Under the pieces are notes generated by a model. That model was not told where the DNA came from and searched no databases. It was given only the letters and a program-made list of their open reading frames with translations. 64,000 nucleotides of DNA from Phytophthora hibernalis. Its lineage: Eukaryota > Oomycota > Peronosporomycetes > Peronosporales > Peronosporaceae. Positions within the stretch are counted from its first letter, which is position 1. Each line of letters starts with the position of its first letter. This document shows positions 8,799 to 19,384 of this stretch, one piece after another. The position numbers were made by a program, and so were the translations under genes. The stretch is taken from the NCBI GenBank assembly GCA_012656075.1, contig JAAKBF010000116.1, forward strand, positions 62,001 through 126,000. The letters are read 5' to 3'.

Positions 8799-10415
8799 TC
8801 AATCCTGGTGAGATCCTGTCTCCCACCATTCCCTTGAATATTCGGCACTCGTCGGTTCGCTCGATTGCATCGCTTCAAACCGATGTTCACCCGTCCTCCG
8901 TCGAGAAAAATCGTAGAGTAGCCCTCCACAGTTCAAGTCAGCTTCGTCGACCAACGTGGTCTCTTCATATCCTTTCCAGCGTACCAAGTACTCGCGTAGC
9001 GCTCGTCCATATCGGGTTCGACGTCCAGTTCGTACATCGCGAATAGCCTCGACCTCAAACACTTCTTCTCCTAGCTCTTCTGATATCCAACTGTCCTCGG
9101 GCAGCATTTCTTCATCGAAGTCAAGACAATCTTCCTGCGGCGCCCGCAGATCTATTGTCGGGCGTGTCGGATATTGTCGCACTGGTGTCAGCTTCGAGAT
9201 ATGTACCACATGGTACAGTTGGTACGGCGTACCGGCGATTTCCAACTTTACTGCGTAACTCTTCACCATCTCTTGCACTATGAAAGGTCCGTGCCAATGG
9301 TCGGTGAGCTTCTTCGCGTGTCCCGGCTTCACTCGATCCAGGAATAACCAAATCTGTGCGCCCTCGTCGATGGTGGTTTCGATCACCGTTTCGTTGTGAG
9401 TCTCCGCCCTTTCAGCTATGGCCTCTCGTAAAAGGTCCCCGCCTATGCGCGCATGCATATAGTGTTTCTGGATGTGGAAGCGCCACCGGCGCGGCTGTGA
9501 GTCTTGGCGTAGCGTGTGACCCACTGAGAGTGAGGCTTCGATCGTCGAGCGGTGGTCCCAGCCGTGGACTAAGAAGAATGGGGTCTCTTTTCTCACTCGA
9601 TCATACGCCGTGTTCAACGAGTAGGTGAGTCTCTCCGCGTATTCATCCCAGTCTCGTTGGTGTTCGTCTTCAACGTACATCTTGATGGATCGAGTAATCG
9701 TTTGTACCATACGCTCTGCTGACCCATATGCTTGTGGTCGGTAGGCAAGCGTAGCCCGCTGTCGTTGACCCATGAGCTGATTAAACGCTCGGAAGAAGTC
9801 CGACATAAATCCGGGCTCTCGGTCGTGACGTATGACCTCGCTCGCTCCGAACCGTCGAAAGACGCATTCCACGTAGGACTCCGCCACGGTTTTCGCGGTT
9901 CTCGACGAATTGGCTTTTGCAACGACGAACCCAGTGAACAAGTCCACCCAGACCAAAAGTTCGGTATTACTCTTGATCGACGGTGGCAACGACGGTATGT
10001 GGTCCATAGCAATGACTTGAAATGGGTACGTCGGAATGATATTCCCAGGTGATTCGCCCCTGATAGTGGGTCGAGCTTTTCCGGTCTCGCAATCGGTACA
10101 CTCTCCGACATAACGTTGAACGCTTTTGTACAGTCCTGGCCAGTGGAAATGTTGGCGTATTCGATGATAAGTACGTCCGATTTCTTGATGTCCACCTTCG
10201 AGGCTGGCGTGATATTGGTGCAGTACGTCGTTTCTCAGAGCTTCCGGGACAACGAGCTTCATTACTGCGTTTCGATCTTCGGCGTACTCATCTCCTTTGG
10301 CGTGGTAGAAGAGCAGATTGTTCTCGTCTTCATCATACTGATGCGCCAGCTTACTGCAGTTACTTGCGTCTCGCGACGTCATTCCCGTTACATCGCCCCT
10401 GACAAATTGCTTCAA
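8799..10415 (-). CDS. Gypsy integrase with C-terminal chromodomain (538 aa, open)
   Basis: A complete integrase module of a chromovirus-type Ty3/gypsy element. The zinc-binding domain uses H69/H75 with C106 and C109 (HASLEGGHQ, CTDCETGKA). The DDE core has D138 (MDHIPSL), D198 (RHDREPGFMS) and E234 (YGSAERMVQ), giving D-x59-D-x35-E, the canonical spacing. A GPY/F-like module (HGPFIVQEMV) is near residue 375. The chromodomain is at about 452-504 (FEVEAIRDV, EYLVRWKGYEE). It reads as one frame with no internal stop, the best-preserved part of this element. The Trp of the chromodomain STWE box is replaced (TTLVDEAD), so methyl-lysine binding may be weak. It is the last pol module; RNase H lies upstream at 10495. 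Confidence 0.9.
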   Translation of the reverse strand: MKQFVRGDVTGMTSRDASNCSKLAHQYDEDENNLLFYHAKGDEYAEDRNAVMKLVVPEALRNDVLHQYHASLEGGHQEIGRTYHRIRQHFHWPGLYKSVQRYVGECTDCETGKARPTIRGESPGNIIPTYPFQVIAMDHIPSLPPSIKSNTELLVWVDLFTGFVVAKANSSRTAKTVAESYVECVFRRFGASEVIRHDREPGFMSDFFRAFNQLMGQRQRATLAYRPQAYGSAERMVQTITRSIKMYVEDEHQRDWDEYAERLTYSLNTAYDRVRKETPFFLVHGWDHRSTIEASLSVGHTLRQDSQPRRWRFHIQKHYMHARIGGDLLREAIAERAETHNETVIETTIDEGAQIWLFLDRVKPGHAKKLTDHWHGPFIVQEMVKSYAVKLEIAGTPYQLYHVVHISKLTPVRQYPTRPTIDLRAPQEDCLDFDEEMLPEDSWISEELGEEVFEVEAIRDVRTGRRTRYGRALREYLVRWKGYEETTLVDEADLNCGGLLYDFSRRRTGEHRFEAMQSSEPTSAEYSREWWETGSHQD

Positions 10416-10494
10416 ATTATATCCACAGCTCTTCGCCTTGGGCCTTTCGGATACGGTCCATACAGATACGTTTTACAACACTTTCGTCGAGCAC

Positions 10495-11031
10495 TTACGG
10501 CGTCGATGTGTCCAGTCGATCCTCGCCGGGTGGGCTCTCTTCACTATCCGGCTGAGTAATTTCGCGTCGGGCTCCCGACCTAGTCGTCACTGGCATGATC
10601 GGCGGTAATTCGCCGCCAGCACATTCGTCGAACATCGTATCAATGATCTCTCCAAGTCGATTCAACGTGGTCAGATCAGCTAGAGTCTGTTCCTCGGAGA
10701 TCGGTATCCCCGCTTGACGTTGTAGTGCTTGTCCGGCTAGCAAATCCGCGCGTGCGTTCCAGTCTCGACGGACGTGACACAGGTCTGCCTTCGGGAGCGT
10801 CTTCAACTTATCCCAGCATTTCTTCCGAAGGAGCTGTAATCCTAACGCCTTGCAGTCCATCTCGTCGCGCAGATGACGAATCGCGAGGTTCGAGTCACCG
10901 CTTACGATTATACGTCGCACGTCGAGTCCTTCCAAGAGATGCGCCAGCAGCCGTCCTCGATATTCCGCTTCGTTGACTGTTAAGTCTACGTCGTATCCCG
11001 AAGCGTCCTTCTCAATCTTCCAACCTGGCAA
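10495..11031 (-). CDS. Second RNase H-like module of the gypsy polyprotein
   Basis: This segment encodes the archaeal/bacterial-type RNase H fold that some plant and oomycete gypsy elements carry in addition to the usual RNase H: VNEAEYRGRLLAHLLEGLDV (catalytic Glu), RRIIVSGDSNLAIRHLRDEM (catalytic Asp in GDSN) and HVRRDWNARADLLAGQALQR (final Asp). The first Asp (HVISFDGSAKAKREGA) sits just upstream in the end of the neighbouring frame at about 11100, so a frameshift near 11030 separates the first acidic residue from the rest. It is followed by a Thr/Arg/Glu-rich spacer (MPVTTRSGARREITQPDSEE) leading to the integrase. Confidence 0.75.
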   Translation of the reverse strand: MPGWKIEKDASGYDVDLTVNEAEYRGRLLAHLLEGLDVRRIIVSGDSNLAIRHLRDEMDCKALGLQLLRKKCWDKLKTLPKADLCHVRRDWNARADLLAGQALQRQAGIPISEEQTLADLTTLNRLGEIIDTMFDECAGGELPPIMPVTTRSGARREITQPDSEESPPGEDRLDTSTP

Positions 11032-12068
11032 CTTCCAAACAATGGCACCGAATGCGCCCCTTCACGTTTCGCCTTCGCGGACCCGTCGAAGCTGATCACA
11101 TGAACCTCTTCTCCAACACTTACAATTGATCGAGGGATCGGCATGGCTTTCTTGGGTTGACGTCGAGGAGCGATCGCTTCCAAAGCTGCGTCCATAGAAG
11201 CTCGCGGCGTTATGCAAGCTGCTAACATACCCAGGATCTCTTCTTCCCCACGAGTTGGTCGATCGATTTGGAGGTCCCATTGCAATAATAGAGCGACCCA
11301 CTGAGACAGACGTCCCTGCGGGTTATTTTTCCGGAAAACCCAGGCCAACGTTGTATATCGTGTCAGCACTCGGATCTTACGTCCTGCTAGCATCGTGAAA
11401 CAGCTAGTCAGTGCTCTCAGCAGCGCCAGGGCCTCTTTCTCCACGAGGTAATACTTGAGTTCATTCGGCTTCAATGTGCGACTGGTAAATTTCACTGGCA
11501 TGTAGACGTCCTCGTGTCGTTGAGTGAGAACAGCAGAGATGGCCCAGTCACTTGCGTACACAATGATCACTGGCTCCAGTTCCGGGCTGTAATGGCGCAA
11601 CAATGAGGTATCGGCTATCTTCAACTTCAATCGACGAAACTCTTCTTCGTCGTGCTTCCATTTCTTAGAGTCGTCTTCTGCGGTTCGACGTTCGAAGTCT
11701 TCCTCCGACAGGCTGTACAACACCGACGCATTTATGGCGAAGTCTGCGATGAATCGATGATAGTAGTTAAGGTTAAGACTGCCCAAGAACGACTGGAGTG
11801 CTTTCAACGTGCGAGGAAAATCGAGAAATGACAGTGCCTCCAAGTTCTTCGGTTTTGACTCCAAACCTAGGTTCAACACCGAGTGGCCCAAGTAGTCGAC
11901 CTTCGACATACCCCAGCTGCTCTTCTCCACATTTATGGAGAGATTCCACTGGTCGCATGCAGAGAGCAAGTTTTCGACCTTGATGCATAGGTCATCCCAC
12001 GATGTATGACCGACGCCCCAATATCGACTTTCGATCTTCATTCTCCGGTACGACATGTTTGAACACAT
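10986..12068 (-). pseudogene. Gypsy reverse transcriptase thumb plus first RNase H (catalytic box split)
   Basis: Residues about 24-70 continue the reverse transcriptase after the active site (DDLCIKVENLLSACDQWNLS, VDYLGHSVLNLGLESKPKN). Residues 175-245 are the standard gypsy RNase H (IIVYASDWAISAVLTQRH, FTSRTLKPNELKYYLVEKEA). The active-site box should read Tyr-x-Asp-Asp. In this frame it reads SWDD. In the neighbouring frame Tyr-Ile (TACATC) is followed by GTGG and then GATGAC (Asp-Asp), so the box is interrupted by a few extra bases at about 12000-12012. As assembled the enzyme is dead. The first Asp of the second RNase H (FDGSAKAKREGA) lies at the C-terminal end. Confidence 0.8.
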
Positions 12069-12660
12069 CGAGGCGTGGATATTGGCGGCTTAGTCTCTAG
12101 AAACCAAACAGTGCATTGTCGATGAGACGTTGGTAGATCTGAGGGGCGTTTCGTAGACCGAATGGCATGCGAAGCCACTCGAACAAACTGAACGGCGTGA
12201 TGAACGCGGAGATGAGACGGGCTCGGTCTGTCATCGGAACAACCCAAAACCCGCTCGTCACGTCGAGAGAGCAATACCAGAGAATCGCATCAAGTCATTC
12301 GAGGAGGTCGTCAACAAGCGGCACCGGATAAATCATCAGCTGTGTGAGTTCGTTGACCATTCGATAGTCGATACAAAGCCTGATGTCGACGCCATTCTTT
12401 TTATGATGACAACGATTGGGGAGGCCCACGGAGACGTCGATGGCTTGATCATCTTCGCACTCAGCAAGTCTTTGATAAGCTCGAATACCTTCTCGCGGAA
12501 CTGTGGTGGGATCTTTCGGCAACGTTGGGCCGCCGGCTTGGCGTTTCCAATGTCGATATCACATTCCACGCCGACAGCTGCAGGATGTAACGCATTTCCT
12601 TTGCCCACCATCAGATGCTTCTTCTTCCAGATGATTTGACGTAATCGTTTCTGCTCTCGA
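12045..12660 (-). pseudogene. Gypsy reverse transcriptase palm/fingers, frameshifted
   Basis: The N-terminal half of the reverse transcriptase in at least two frames: PPQFREKVFELIKDLLSAKM, IKPSTSPWASPIVVI, then KNGVDIRLCIDYRMVNELTQ with YPVPLVDDLLE. Further on, in a third frame, comes a DVTSGFWVV-like active-site strand with FEWLRMPFGLRNAPQIYQRL-like residues. These are standard landmarks of Ty3/gypsy reverse transcriptase. Part of the segment near 12290-12400 is intact. It connects through further frame changes to the active-site region at 12000 and, upstream, to the protease. Confidence 0.75.
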
Positions 12661-12806
12661 ATGCCAATACATTATCGGGCATGCCGACCTTCAAGTCTTC
12701 AATCTTCACATCCTGGGTCAGAGACGTTGGCACCTCTGGTAATACCGCCATTTCCTGCTCCACATCTTCTGCAAAGAGATCGCTTCCTTAGTGGTAACAC
12801 ACCGCG

Positions 12807-13882
12807 TCATCGTCGATGAGCGTTCACGTCGAGTCTGCAGGGACCGACGGTGGCTTCGGTGCTTCTGACGCTGAAAAGTTCTGCACGGACTTCTCGCTGA
12901 TATCGGATAGCGGAGCTCCTTCGACGAGAGTGTCTTTGGCTTGTTGTTGACTGGGCAAATCTCGGACTTCTACTACTGCGACGATCGGCACGTGAGGCGA
13001 ATCTAAAGCCTCCTTGAGGTTCAAATCCTCCTCGGCTGAGGTCCGACACAGTATCGCAGTTGGAGTGGGATATTCTACTCGTTGCACCGAAGGGAATGGT
13101 CTTCCTCGATGATCGGTGCTCCGTCGACTTCGCGGGTTGCACCAAACACCAGATTTTGCCACTCCGCGTACCGGTTGGATTTCGTCGTGACAAAACCGTA
13201 GTCTCGAGGAACGAGATTATCGCCCATCCACACGCCCAGCTTGTTCAACGTGTCCACCGTCACTGGTCGATCATCGATGTTGGTAAGACGTATGTACCTT
13301 GGTTTTCCGCGTCGATTTTCCAACACCGTGGGTATCCATCCCTTTCCCCGGCTAACCCAGAGCCGTTGGATTGCCTTGTGGTCCGGGCGCGTAGGCACGT
13401 CGCACGACTTCGATCCAGAGAGGCGTCGAAGGACATATTTGTCGACGCTTGGTGCTGAACAACTCTCGCCTTCCCAGCATGCGGATGCGCACTTCGTCTG
13501 GTAAGCATACTGACCCATCTCCTGCGTCCACACGGATGCCCGCCGGGACCATAAAATCCATTCCTAACAACACGTCTTGTCCTGGTAGATCTCCAACCCA
13601 AACGTTAAATCGATACACCAAGTTTCCGGCCAAGATCTTAATCGTCGCTCGACCCACAGTTTCATACGACGTATCTCCTACTCCCACACAATCTTTCGTC
13701 ATAGTTTCGTCGATCACATAGCCTACCTTACCAGCAAAGGCGGTGTCCATGAGGGTCACCTCGGCTCCTGAATCGAACATCAAGATTGCGCGGTTGTCAT
13801 CGACCTTTCCGATTACTTTATCTTGGCTGAAGAACTTGCCGGGAGTGTGCGTCTTCCAATATCCACGCTTTTCCCTGGCCAC
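12807..13882 (-). pseudogene. Gypsy aspartic protease and linker
   Basis: The protease motif is clear at about 13700-13790: ILMFDSGAEVTLMDTAFAGK with the flap-like GVGDTSYETVGRATI and the C-terminal VLLGMDFMVPAGIRVD. This matches retropepsins, which cleave the Gag-Pol polyprotein, with DSGA in place of DTGA. The following 13500-13075 encodes a linker (YIRLTNIDDRPVTVDTLNKL, NRYAEWQNLVFGATREVDGA). 13190-12807 is a Ser/Arg/Glu-rich stretch in other frames. Frames break near 13350 and 13070. Confidence 0.75.
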
Positions 13883-13889
13883 AAGTTCA

Positions 13890-15436
13890 TTACGGCGACG
13901 ACCGCCGCTCTGCTGAACTCATCGGTATCAGGAGCTTGACACTCACCACTTTCGACTTACGTGCACCCGGTATATTATCTTGGACTATTGCCGTGTTTCC
14001 ACTAACTGTTGTCCTCGACGTCGTACCGACATATGCATAGATGTTCACTGATCGCTCGTCTCGTAGTGGATTCAAATCCAGCGAGCGATCTAGTTTAACA
14101 TCTTTCCGCATCGGGCGGTAGCATTCCGGCGTGGCGCTGTGGCACATACCACTATCGCATCGCGTTGAAGAATTCTTCAAAACGGCACGCTCCAGCCTCA
14201 TGCATCTCGCCACATGTTTTGCACAACTTCAGACAGCGATCCGAGGGGTGCCGTCTGTTGCAGTGGCTGCACGTCATGATCGTCCAACCGTCATCGCTTT
14301 TGTGCAGCGTGAGCCCACAGTGCGTGCATGGGGTCTTCGGACGGGTTTCCGTCGAGCGCTCGTCGTTGTTACCCGTAGGGGCTACAACTGCGACTTTCGC
14401 CGGCCCATCTTGACATACATCATCGAGTTGGGTGACCATCGGGTATTCGTCAACTCCATCATCCCCCTGAGTAAGTTGACAGCTTTGGCGGGCGCAGGAG
14501 GGATTCTTCGCTCGGAATCTTGATGGGTTATACACAACCTTTCCTTGTCAGACACGGATTCGCTGACGAGAACGAAGTACTAGCTCGAATGCTTCCGCAT
14601 CCGCGGTCCTCAACATGATGAGCTGATCAGCCAACGCTTGTTCGTTGGAACCCAGAGTGTCGATGAAGTGTTCGACATGTTCTCGACGATCGGTAGCCGT
14701 GCCATCCTTGACTTTCAGCTTGACCCGGATTCCTGCAACGTTTAATCTATGCAAGCATTCTAGGGATTTTCATCCGATCGCTTCGTGGCGTGACAGTACT
14801 TTCATGCGACGGAGACTCCCTTCCCACAATACTGGTATTGAAATTGCAAGGACAGCTCGTTCCACGATGTTCGGATGTCACGACTCAATTGAAGATACTA
14901 TTGTCGTGCAGGGCCCGAGATCAGGTCGTTCAACAGTAAACACATCTCCGAAGGCGACATGCCGTCTCGTTTCGCAGCCGACTGCAACTTGTTGAGCCAT
15001 GTGCGTGACTTTTCATCTGTACCGTCACGTCCGCTAAACCCCTGAGGTCAGATGTCGCGGAGATTAGGATACGGGTCATAGACCCTCCGGACGCGTTTGT
15101 CGACACCAATACCGGGTGTGACCTCTCCCCAGTCTCGGTCCCTAGATCGAAGAAATCGTCAGGATCGTCGGCCGGGTGAGTAGTCTCTGGTGTGGCCCTC
15201 GGACTGGCTGACCTCATTGATACGTCCGAGCTGAATGCCCGTGTCCTGGGCACCTCCGGGGCTGTCACCACTGGAACCACCGGTTCGTGGCCTCGAAGTT
15301 CTTGTCGATGTTGTTGTCCTTTCCCGCGCGTTGTACGTGCTGGTATGCCTCCGTCGTCGTCGTCGCGCGTACGGGAGTCGTTGCTGTCGCCGTGTGCACC
15401 ACGGGGCCCGCATCCACCGTCATCGGAACCGCCCAA
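13890..15436 (-). pseudogene. Gypsy gag with Cys-rich zinc motifs
   Basis: Reading leftward: an acidic and basic N-terminal linker (15430-15160, SDDGGCGPRGAHGDSNDSRT, DDPDDFFDLGTETGE); a capsid-type Gag region in broken frames (ILISATSDLRG at about 15060; ECLHRLNVAGIRVKLKVKDG, HVEHFIDTLGSNEQALADQL at 14770-14640; ADAEAFELVLRSRQRI); then a Cys/His cluster at 14360-14180 (CTHCGLTLHKSDDGW, CSHCNRRHPSDRCLKLCKTC, EMHEAGAC) acting as the nucleic-acid-binding end. It joins the protease through LDLNPLRDERSVNIYAYVG. The element is cut off at about 15436, where a + strand gypsy starts. Confidence 0.75.
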
Positions 15437-15438
15437 GA

Positions 15439-16066
15439 CTGGTTGAAATGGAATCACCAGTTTAATCATCTGGCCAAGTTGAAGGAGCGGACGTCTGAAG
15501 AAAAAGACCAACACCTGAAGCTGATATTGGTAGATGAAGCCCTTGAAGCATGGGAAGCTGTCAGCGAGGACAAAGACATGCAGAGTGCGGTGATATACGG
15601 CAAGGTGTATGCTGAATGGGGAAGGTCGTACGTGACTGCATCGTACCATGAGCAGTTGGAGGAGGAACTTTTCCTGTTTGCTAAGAGGCGTAGTGAGACA
15701 GTCTCTCAGTGCCATCAGCGAATGCGCGAGTTGACACGGATGCTGTCTAACTTGCCGGTGAATGCTCTTGTGCTGGACGAGAAGTCACTGATCCGGTACT
15801 TTAAGTGGGCTATGCCGAACGGCTGGAAGGCTGCGTACGATCGCAGTGGAATCACCTTCAGTCACATGTACCAGGCGGTACAGTACTTCGAGCGGCTGAG
15901 CAGTCCGAGCGGTGTCAAACCAAGGAGCCCGGTCCGAGGCCGAAGTTTGGGAAGCAGACAAATCGTGGAGGTCACAACGATTCCTACCATAGCAACAAGC
16001 TCCAGCAGAACAACGGTAACCGCAGCAGTTCTGGCCAAAACAAGCCCCAGCAGAAAAATAACCTGA
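15439..16066 (+). CDS. Gypsy gag (capsid-type region)
   Basis: From about 15439 the frame encodes a Gag fold: WLKWNHQFNHLAKLKERTSE, LILVDEALEAWEAV, VYAEWGRSYVTASYHEQLEE, SETVSQCHQRMRELTRMLSN, YFKWAMPNGWKAAYDRSGIT, YQAVQYFERLSS. It ends in a Ser/Arg/Pro-rich tail. The part of this open frame before 15437 is antisense to the other element's gag and is not part of this protein, so the native start is lost. A zinc knuckle is not obvious; a Gln/Asn-rich stretch follows in another frame (16000-16070). Confidence 0.75.
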
Positions 16067-16120
16067 ACAACAGCGAAAAGTGGTGCAAGTTGCACGAAAC
16101 AGCATCCACAGTGACAGTGA

Positions 16121-16666
16121 GTGTTTCACACAGCAGAAGAACGCAAATCCTGGAGGCAATCGGAAGTCCACGGCGATGAAGGCGGAAGGAACGAAGTTGA
16201 CGCGGATTACCACTTCAGTGATGATAGTGAAAGCAAAATCATCACTAGTATGCTGAGCGGTGGAGCAAGCAATCGTGAGAAGCCGATGCGACTTCGGATG
16301 CGCCTGTCGAAGACGAAGGAAAGGCGATTTGCTCTGGTAGACACTGGTTGTGGTACCAGCTACATCAATGGCAATCTTGCTGCAGTAAACAAGAAGTTGG
16401 GCGCTGAGATGACCGAGTCGTCGATGATGTTTGAGCAAGTAGATGGCATGATCAAAGCCGGTGGGAACATGAACGTGCAGTTCCGATTCATGGATCTCAA
16501 CTACGGCTCGCGTATCACACATCAGTTAGCGGTGATAAACGACACCAAGGACGAGATGGTGATCGGGCGTGATTTACTGAGCGCCTTGGGAATGATTGTC
16601 AACTTTAAGGACGCCCTCATGGAGTGGAACGGCAACACCGTGGTGGTGAACACTGGCGCCAAATAG
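16121..16666 (+). CDS. Gypsy aspartic protease (181 aa frame)
   Basis: RRFALVDTGCGTSYINGNLA carries the retropepsin active site with DTGCG instead of the common DTGAS. VIGRDLLSALGMIVNFKDAL is the C-terminal hydrophobic-Gly strand of the fold. About 85 residues N-terminal to the active site are acidic/Ser-rich (SDDSESKIITSMLSGGASN) and link to gag. The frame stops at 16666, 25 bases before the reverse transcriptase frame starts. Confidence 0.75.
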   Translation: MFHTAEERKSWRQSEVHGDEGGRNEVDADYHFSDDSESKIITSMLSGGASNREKPMRLRMRLSKTKERRFALVDTGCGTSYINGNLAAVNKKLGAEMTESSMMFEQVDGMIKAGGNMNVQFRFMDLNYGSRITHQLAVINDTKDEMVIGRDLLSALGMIVNFKDALMEWNGNTVVVNTGAK

Positions 16667-16690
16667 CCGAACGCCGACAAGATACCGGAG

Positions 16691-17766
16691 TTGGAGACGC
16701 CAAACGAGTTAAAGGAGATTAATGACACTTCGGCGAAGCCAGCAGAATTGATTAGTGATGCTGAGATCGACAAGACGACATACGAGGAAGTAGTCAAGTT
16801 GTTGACGTACTTTGAAAATTTGTATAACGATCATTTGATACGAATGAAGTTGCCGGACTATGCCTTGCCGACCGCAGAGAGCTATGCTCCGATACATTCT
16901 CGGCCCTACTCTATTCCAAAGAGTGAAGAGGAGGGAGCTCGCAAGGAAATGCGTCGCCTGATTGAACTCGATGTAACCGAGCAGATCTTTGATGGTGAAT
17001 GGGCCTCGCCCGCATTTTTCCTGAAGAAACCAGACGGAAGATTGCGCTTATTGACGGACTTTCGGTGGTTGAACAAGTTTCTGAAGCGAAGCCCGTACTA
17101 CGCCCCACTTATACGCGAGGTGCTTGCACGTCTTGGTGGAGCCAAGTATTTCTCGTCGCTAGATGCAAACATGGGTACTATGCGCGCCAACTAGCAAAGT
17201 GGAGCAGGAAGTTCACTGCCTTTTGTACACCATTTGGAAAGTTTCAATATAAGAGGCTACCAATGGGTATTTCCACGGCGCTGGACGAGTATCAAGCGTG
17301 CATGTCGAAGATCCTGGGGGACCTTGACTTCGTCATCGTGCACTTGGATGACATACTGATCTTCTCCAAGACTACGGAGGATCATATCGAGCACTGGCGG
17401 GTGGTTCTTAAGCGGCTGCAAGAGTATAATGTAACGCTCAATGGCAAGAAGTGCCACATCTTTTGCAAACCCGTGGAGTATCTAGAGTTTACGCTCAGCG
17501 CTGACGGAATTCGACCACAAGAAAAGAAGATCCGAGCGATCATCAATTTGACGGCACCAAAAACGAAGAAAGAGCTTCGTCGTTTTTTAGGGATGGTCAA
17601 TTATTACCGCGAGATGATTCCAAGTAAATCCGCTTTATTGAAACCTCTGACGAAGATGACATCACCGAATGCCACATTTATGTGGACATCTGCGGAAAAG
17701 AATGCCTTCAAAGGAGTTAAGCGAACGCAGTACTGTTATATTTCCCTGATTTCACGAACCCTTTGA
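16691..17766 (+). pseudogene. Gypsy reverse transcriptase with an internal deletion
   Basis: The first frame (16691-17194) carries ARKEMRRLIELDVTEQIFDG, EWASPAFFLKKPDGRLRLLT, DFRWLNKFLKRSPYYAPLIR and KYFSSLDANMG, which includes the first catalytic Asp. It then stops. The second frame picks up at about 17190 with YYARQLAKWSRKFTAFCTPF, KRLPMGISTALDEYQACMSK and the active site VIVHLDDILIFSKT, then ELRRFLGMVNYYREMIPSKS. The box reads HLDD rather than the common YxDD; TAC to CAC is one transition. The two frames differ by a small shift at about 17180. The connection to RNase H occurs through another shift near 17735. Confidence 0.8.
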
Positions 17767-18192
17767 CATCTACACTGATGCAAGTGGAAAGCAGCTAGGT
17801 GGACTGATCCAGCAAGATCGACAGCTGATAGCGTGCTATTCGCGCAGTCGTACACCGGCGCAGCGTAACTACACAACAATGGAGCTTGAGTTGCTTTCGG
17901 TAGTGGAGATATTGAAGGAGTACAGGACGATGTTGCTCGGCTTTCTGATTGTCGTGCACACAGATCACAAAAACTTGATTTATTCGACGGAGAACTCCTG
18001 CGCGTGAAGCGGTGGGAACTTTTGTTGTCCGAATATCGCTTGACCTGCAAGTACGTGAAAGATGTGTCAAACGTTGGTATAGACGCATTTTCGCGTATGG
18101 ATTATGAACATGGAGCGGATGACGAAAAGCGTGCAACGCTCGAAGCCACGGCTACTGACCGGTGGGATATGTTCTGGAGGGAATTACATTAA
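17735..18192 (+). pseudogene. Gypsy RNase H
   Basis: Across two frames: DASGKQLGGLIQQDRQLIAC (first Asp), YTTMELELLSVVEILKEYRT (catalytic Glu), LIVVHTDHKNLIY (second Asp), then after a frame change at 18000 RVKRWELLLSEYRLTCKYVK and DVSNVGIDAFSRMDYEHGAD (final Asp region). This is the usual RNase H of Ty3/gypsy elements, which degrades the RNA strand during reverse transcription. The integrase that should follow is absent; the sequence changes abruptly to minus-strand copia. Confidence 0.75.
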
Positions 18193-18198
18193 GCAGCA

Positions 18199-19256
18199 TC
18201 AACGCGAAGATGTCGCGGTGCAGTCGCTGACGCAGTCATGGTCCAAAATACGGTACCTTGGCATACCCGAGTAAAATCCCTGAATCCGATCGCATTTGCA
18301 TCTTGCTCTTACATTTTGCTTCGGGATTAAATGAAAAACGACCGACACACACACGTGCAGATCATGCACATCCGGCTTGCTCTCAAACAACTTCTCATAC
18401 GGGGTAATACCATTTAAGGCCTTGGTCGCACTCATATTGTCAAGCTTTACAACGTAGCCAAGTACTTCACCCCACAGGCAATGCGGTAATCCAGCCGCTT
18501 CGTCAGTTGCCAGCACCTTGTTCATCAAACTACCATTCAGTTTTTCCACTAAACAGTTCTCCTGGTGTGTAAGCATTGGTCGTCAGCAATTCGATGTCAT
18601 GCAACGTGAGAAAAGAAGTTAAAGTCTTGTTAACAAACTCCTTTCCTGGTCACACGAAAACACTTTGATCGAAATGTTCCTTTTCCAGACGTAAAATCAA
18701 TTCCATTACGTTCTCTTGTGCTTCGCTCTTTTCCTCCAGCAAGTAACACCACTTATACCGAGACGCCTCATCTTGAATAAGTTGAAAGTAAGTATTACCT
18801 CCAGGAGTCATCACACCAACGTGACACACATCAGACATTAGGCACGCATAGCACTCGGTTTGCCTTTTTCCTTGTAGGACATTCGTTTTTGCTTCGAACG
18901 CTGGTAAGCGATACAGCGAAACTCCCCTTTAACTTATTCAAGGTGAGCGCCTTTATGTCATCCACCATTTCAATCTCAACCATCCTCTTCAAAACTCCCA
19001 CGTTCTGATGAGCAAAACGCATATGCCACATCAGCAACTTGTTTGCCTTTGGAGTCTATGACATTGCGCACACGGCAGAATTTAACAGAACTGGAGACGC
19101 ATCCAACCAGTAATGCCCCTTTCTTTTCTGAACACCAGCTTCACACCTTCGTACATATCATTTGTAAAATAGGTAACTCTATACGCTGGCAAACGTGTAA
19201 ACGGAATGGAGGGGAGCCAACCATTTAGTTCATGAAGTTCCTGGATTAGGAGATTA
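18199..19256 (-). pseudogene. Copia pre-integrase and integrase, C-terminally truncated
   Basis: Segments in shifted frames: LLIQELHELNGWLPSIPFTR (19250), then MLMWHMRFAHQNVGVLKRMV (19037), the GAG-pre-integrase His/Cys module, VCHVGVMTPGGNTYFQLIQD and EASRYKWCYLLEEKSEAQEN (18830-18660), the integrase core, then ENCLVEKLNGSLMNKVLATD with LPHCLWGEVLGYVVK and YEKLFESKPDVHDLHV (18560-18340). The catalytic core is spread over at least four frames. The region after 18340 degenerates and is lost at 18199. Confidence 0.8.
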
Positions 19257-19274
19257 CAGTGGGTACCGTATTTA
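19257..19274 (+). repeat. Left terminal inverted repeat of the pogo-like element
   Basis: Reads CAGTGGGTACCGTATTTA. It pairs with 21705-21722 with one mismatch and is preceded by the TA target duplication. Confidence 0.88.
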
Positions 19275-19304
19275 GTCTGTCCGATTAAATCGTATGAGTT
19301 CGTT

Positions 19305-19335
19305 ATTAGTCTCACTAAAATTGCGTGAGACTAAT
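19305..19335. repeat. Subterminal palindrome of the DNA transposon
   Basis: Perfect 11-bp arms (ATTAGTCTCAC / GTGAGACTAAT) around a 9-nt loop. A looser counterpart (GTGAG...CTCAC) lies near the right end at about 21660-21682. Subterminal repeats like these often serve as transposase binding sites; that role here is inferred. Confidence 0.8.
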
Positions 19336-19384
19336 TACGGTGGCAAGAGATCAGCCGATTCATTAATAGTGTTGATATAATCGG

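Larger units (their letters stand above)
8799..15436 (-). mobile_element. Ty3/gypsy chromovirus-type element, nearly full coding length, LTRs not found
   Basis: Module order on the minus strand is gag (zinc cluster), protease, reverse transcriptase, RNase H, second RNase H, integrase, chromodomain, the order expected of a Ty3/gypsy element with a dual RNase H. The integrase is intact; the other modules are frameshifted. No terminal repeat pair could be located: the right end is truncated at about 15436 by another element and the left end fades out before 8800. Confidence 0.8.
15437..18192 (+). mobile_element. Second Ty3/gypsy element, truncated at both ends
   Basis: Gag, protease, reverse transcriptase and RNase H occur in this order on the + strand. 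The integrase is missing. The left edge abuts the gag of the minus-strand gypsy at about 15437 and the right edge abuts a minus-strand copia at about 18195, so both junctions look like recombination or deletion scars. No LTRs are visible. Confidence 0.8.

Noticed and set aside
13015..13030. tRNA box B-like GGTTCAAATCC
   Set aside because: It has no box A upstream at the proper distance and lies within gypsy coding sequence.
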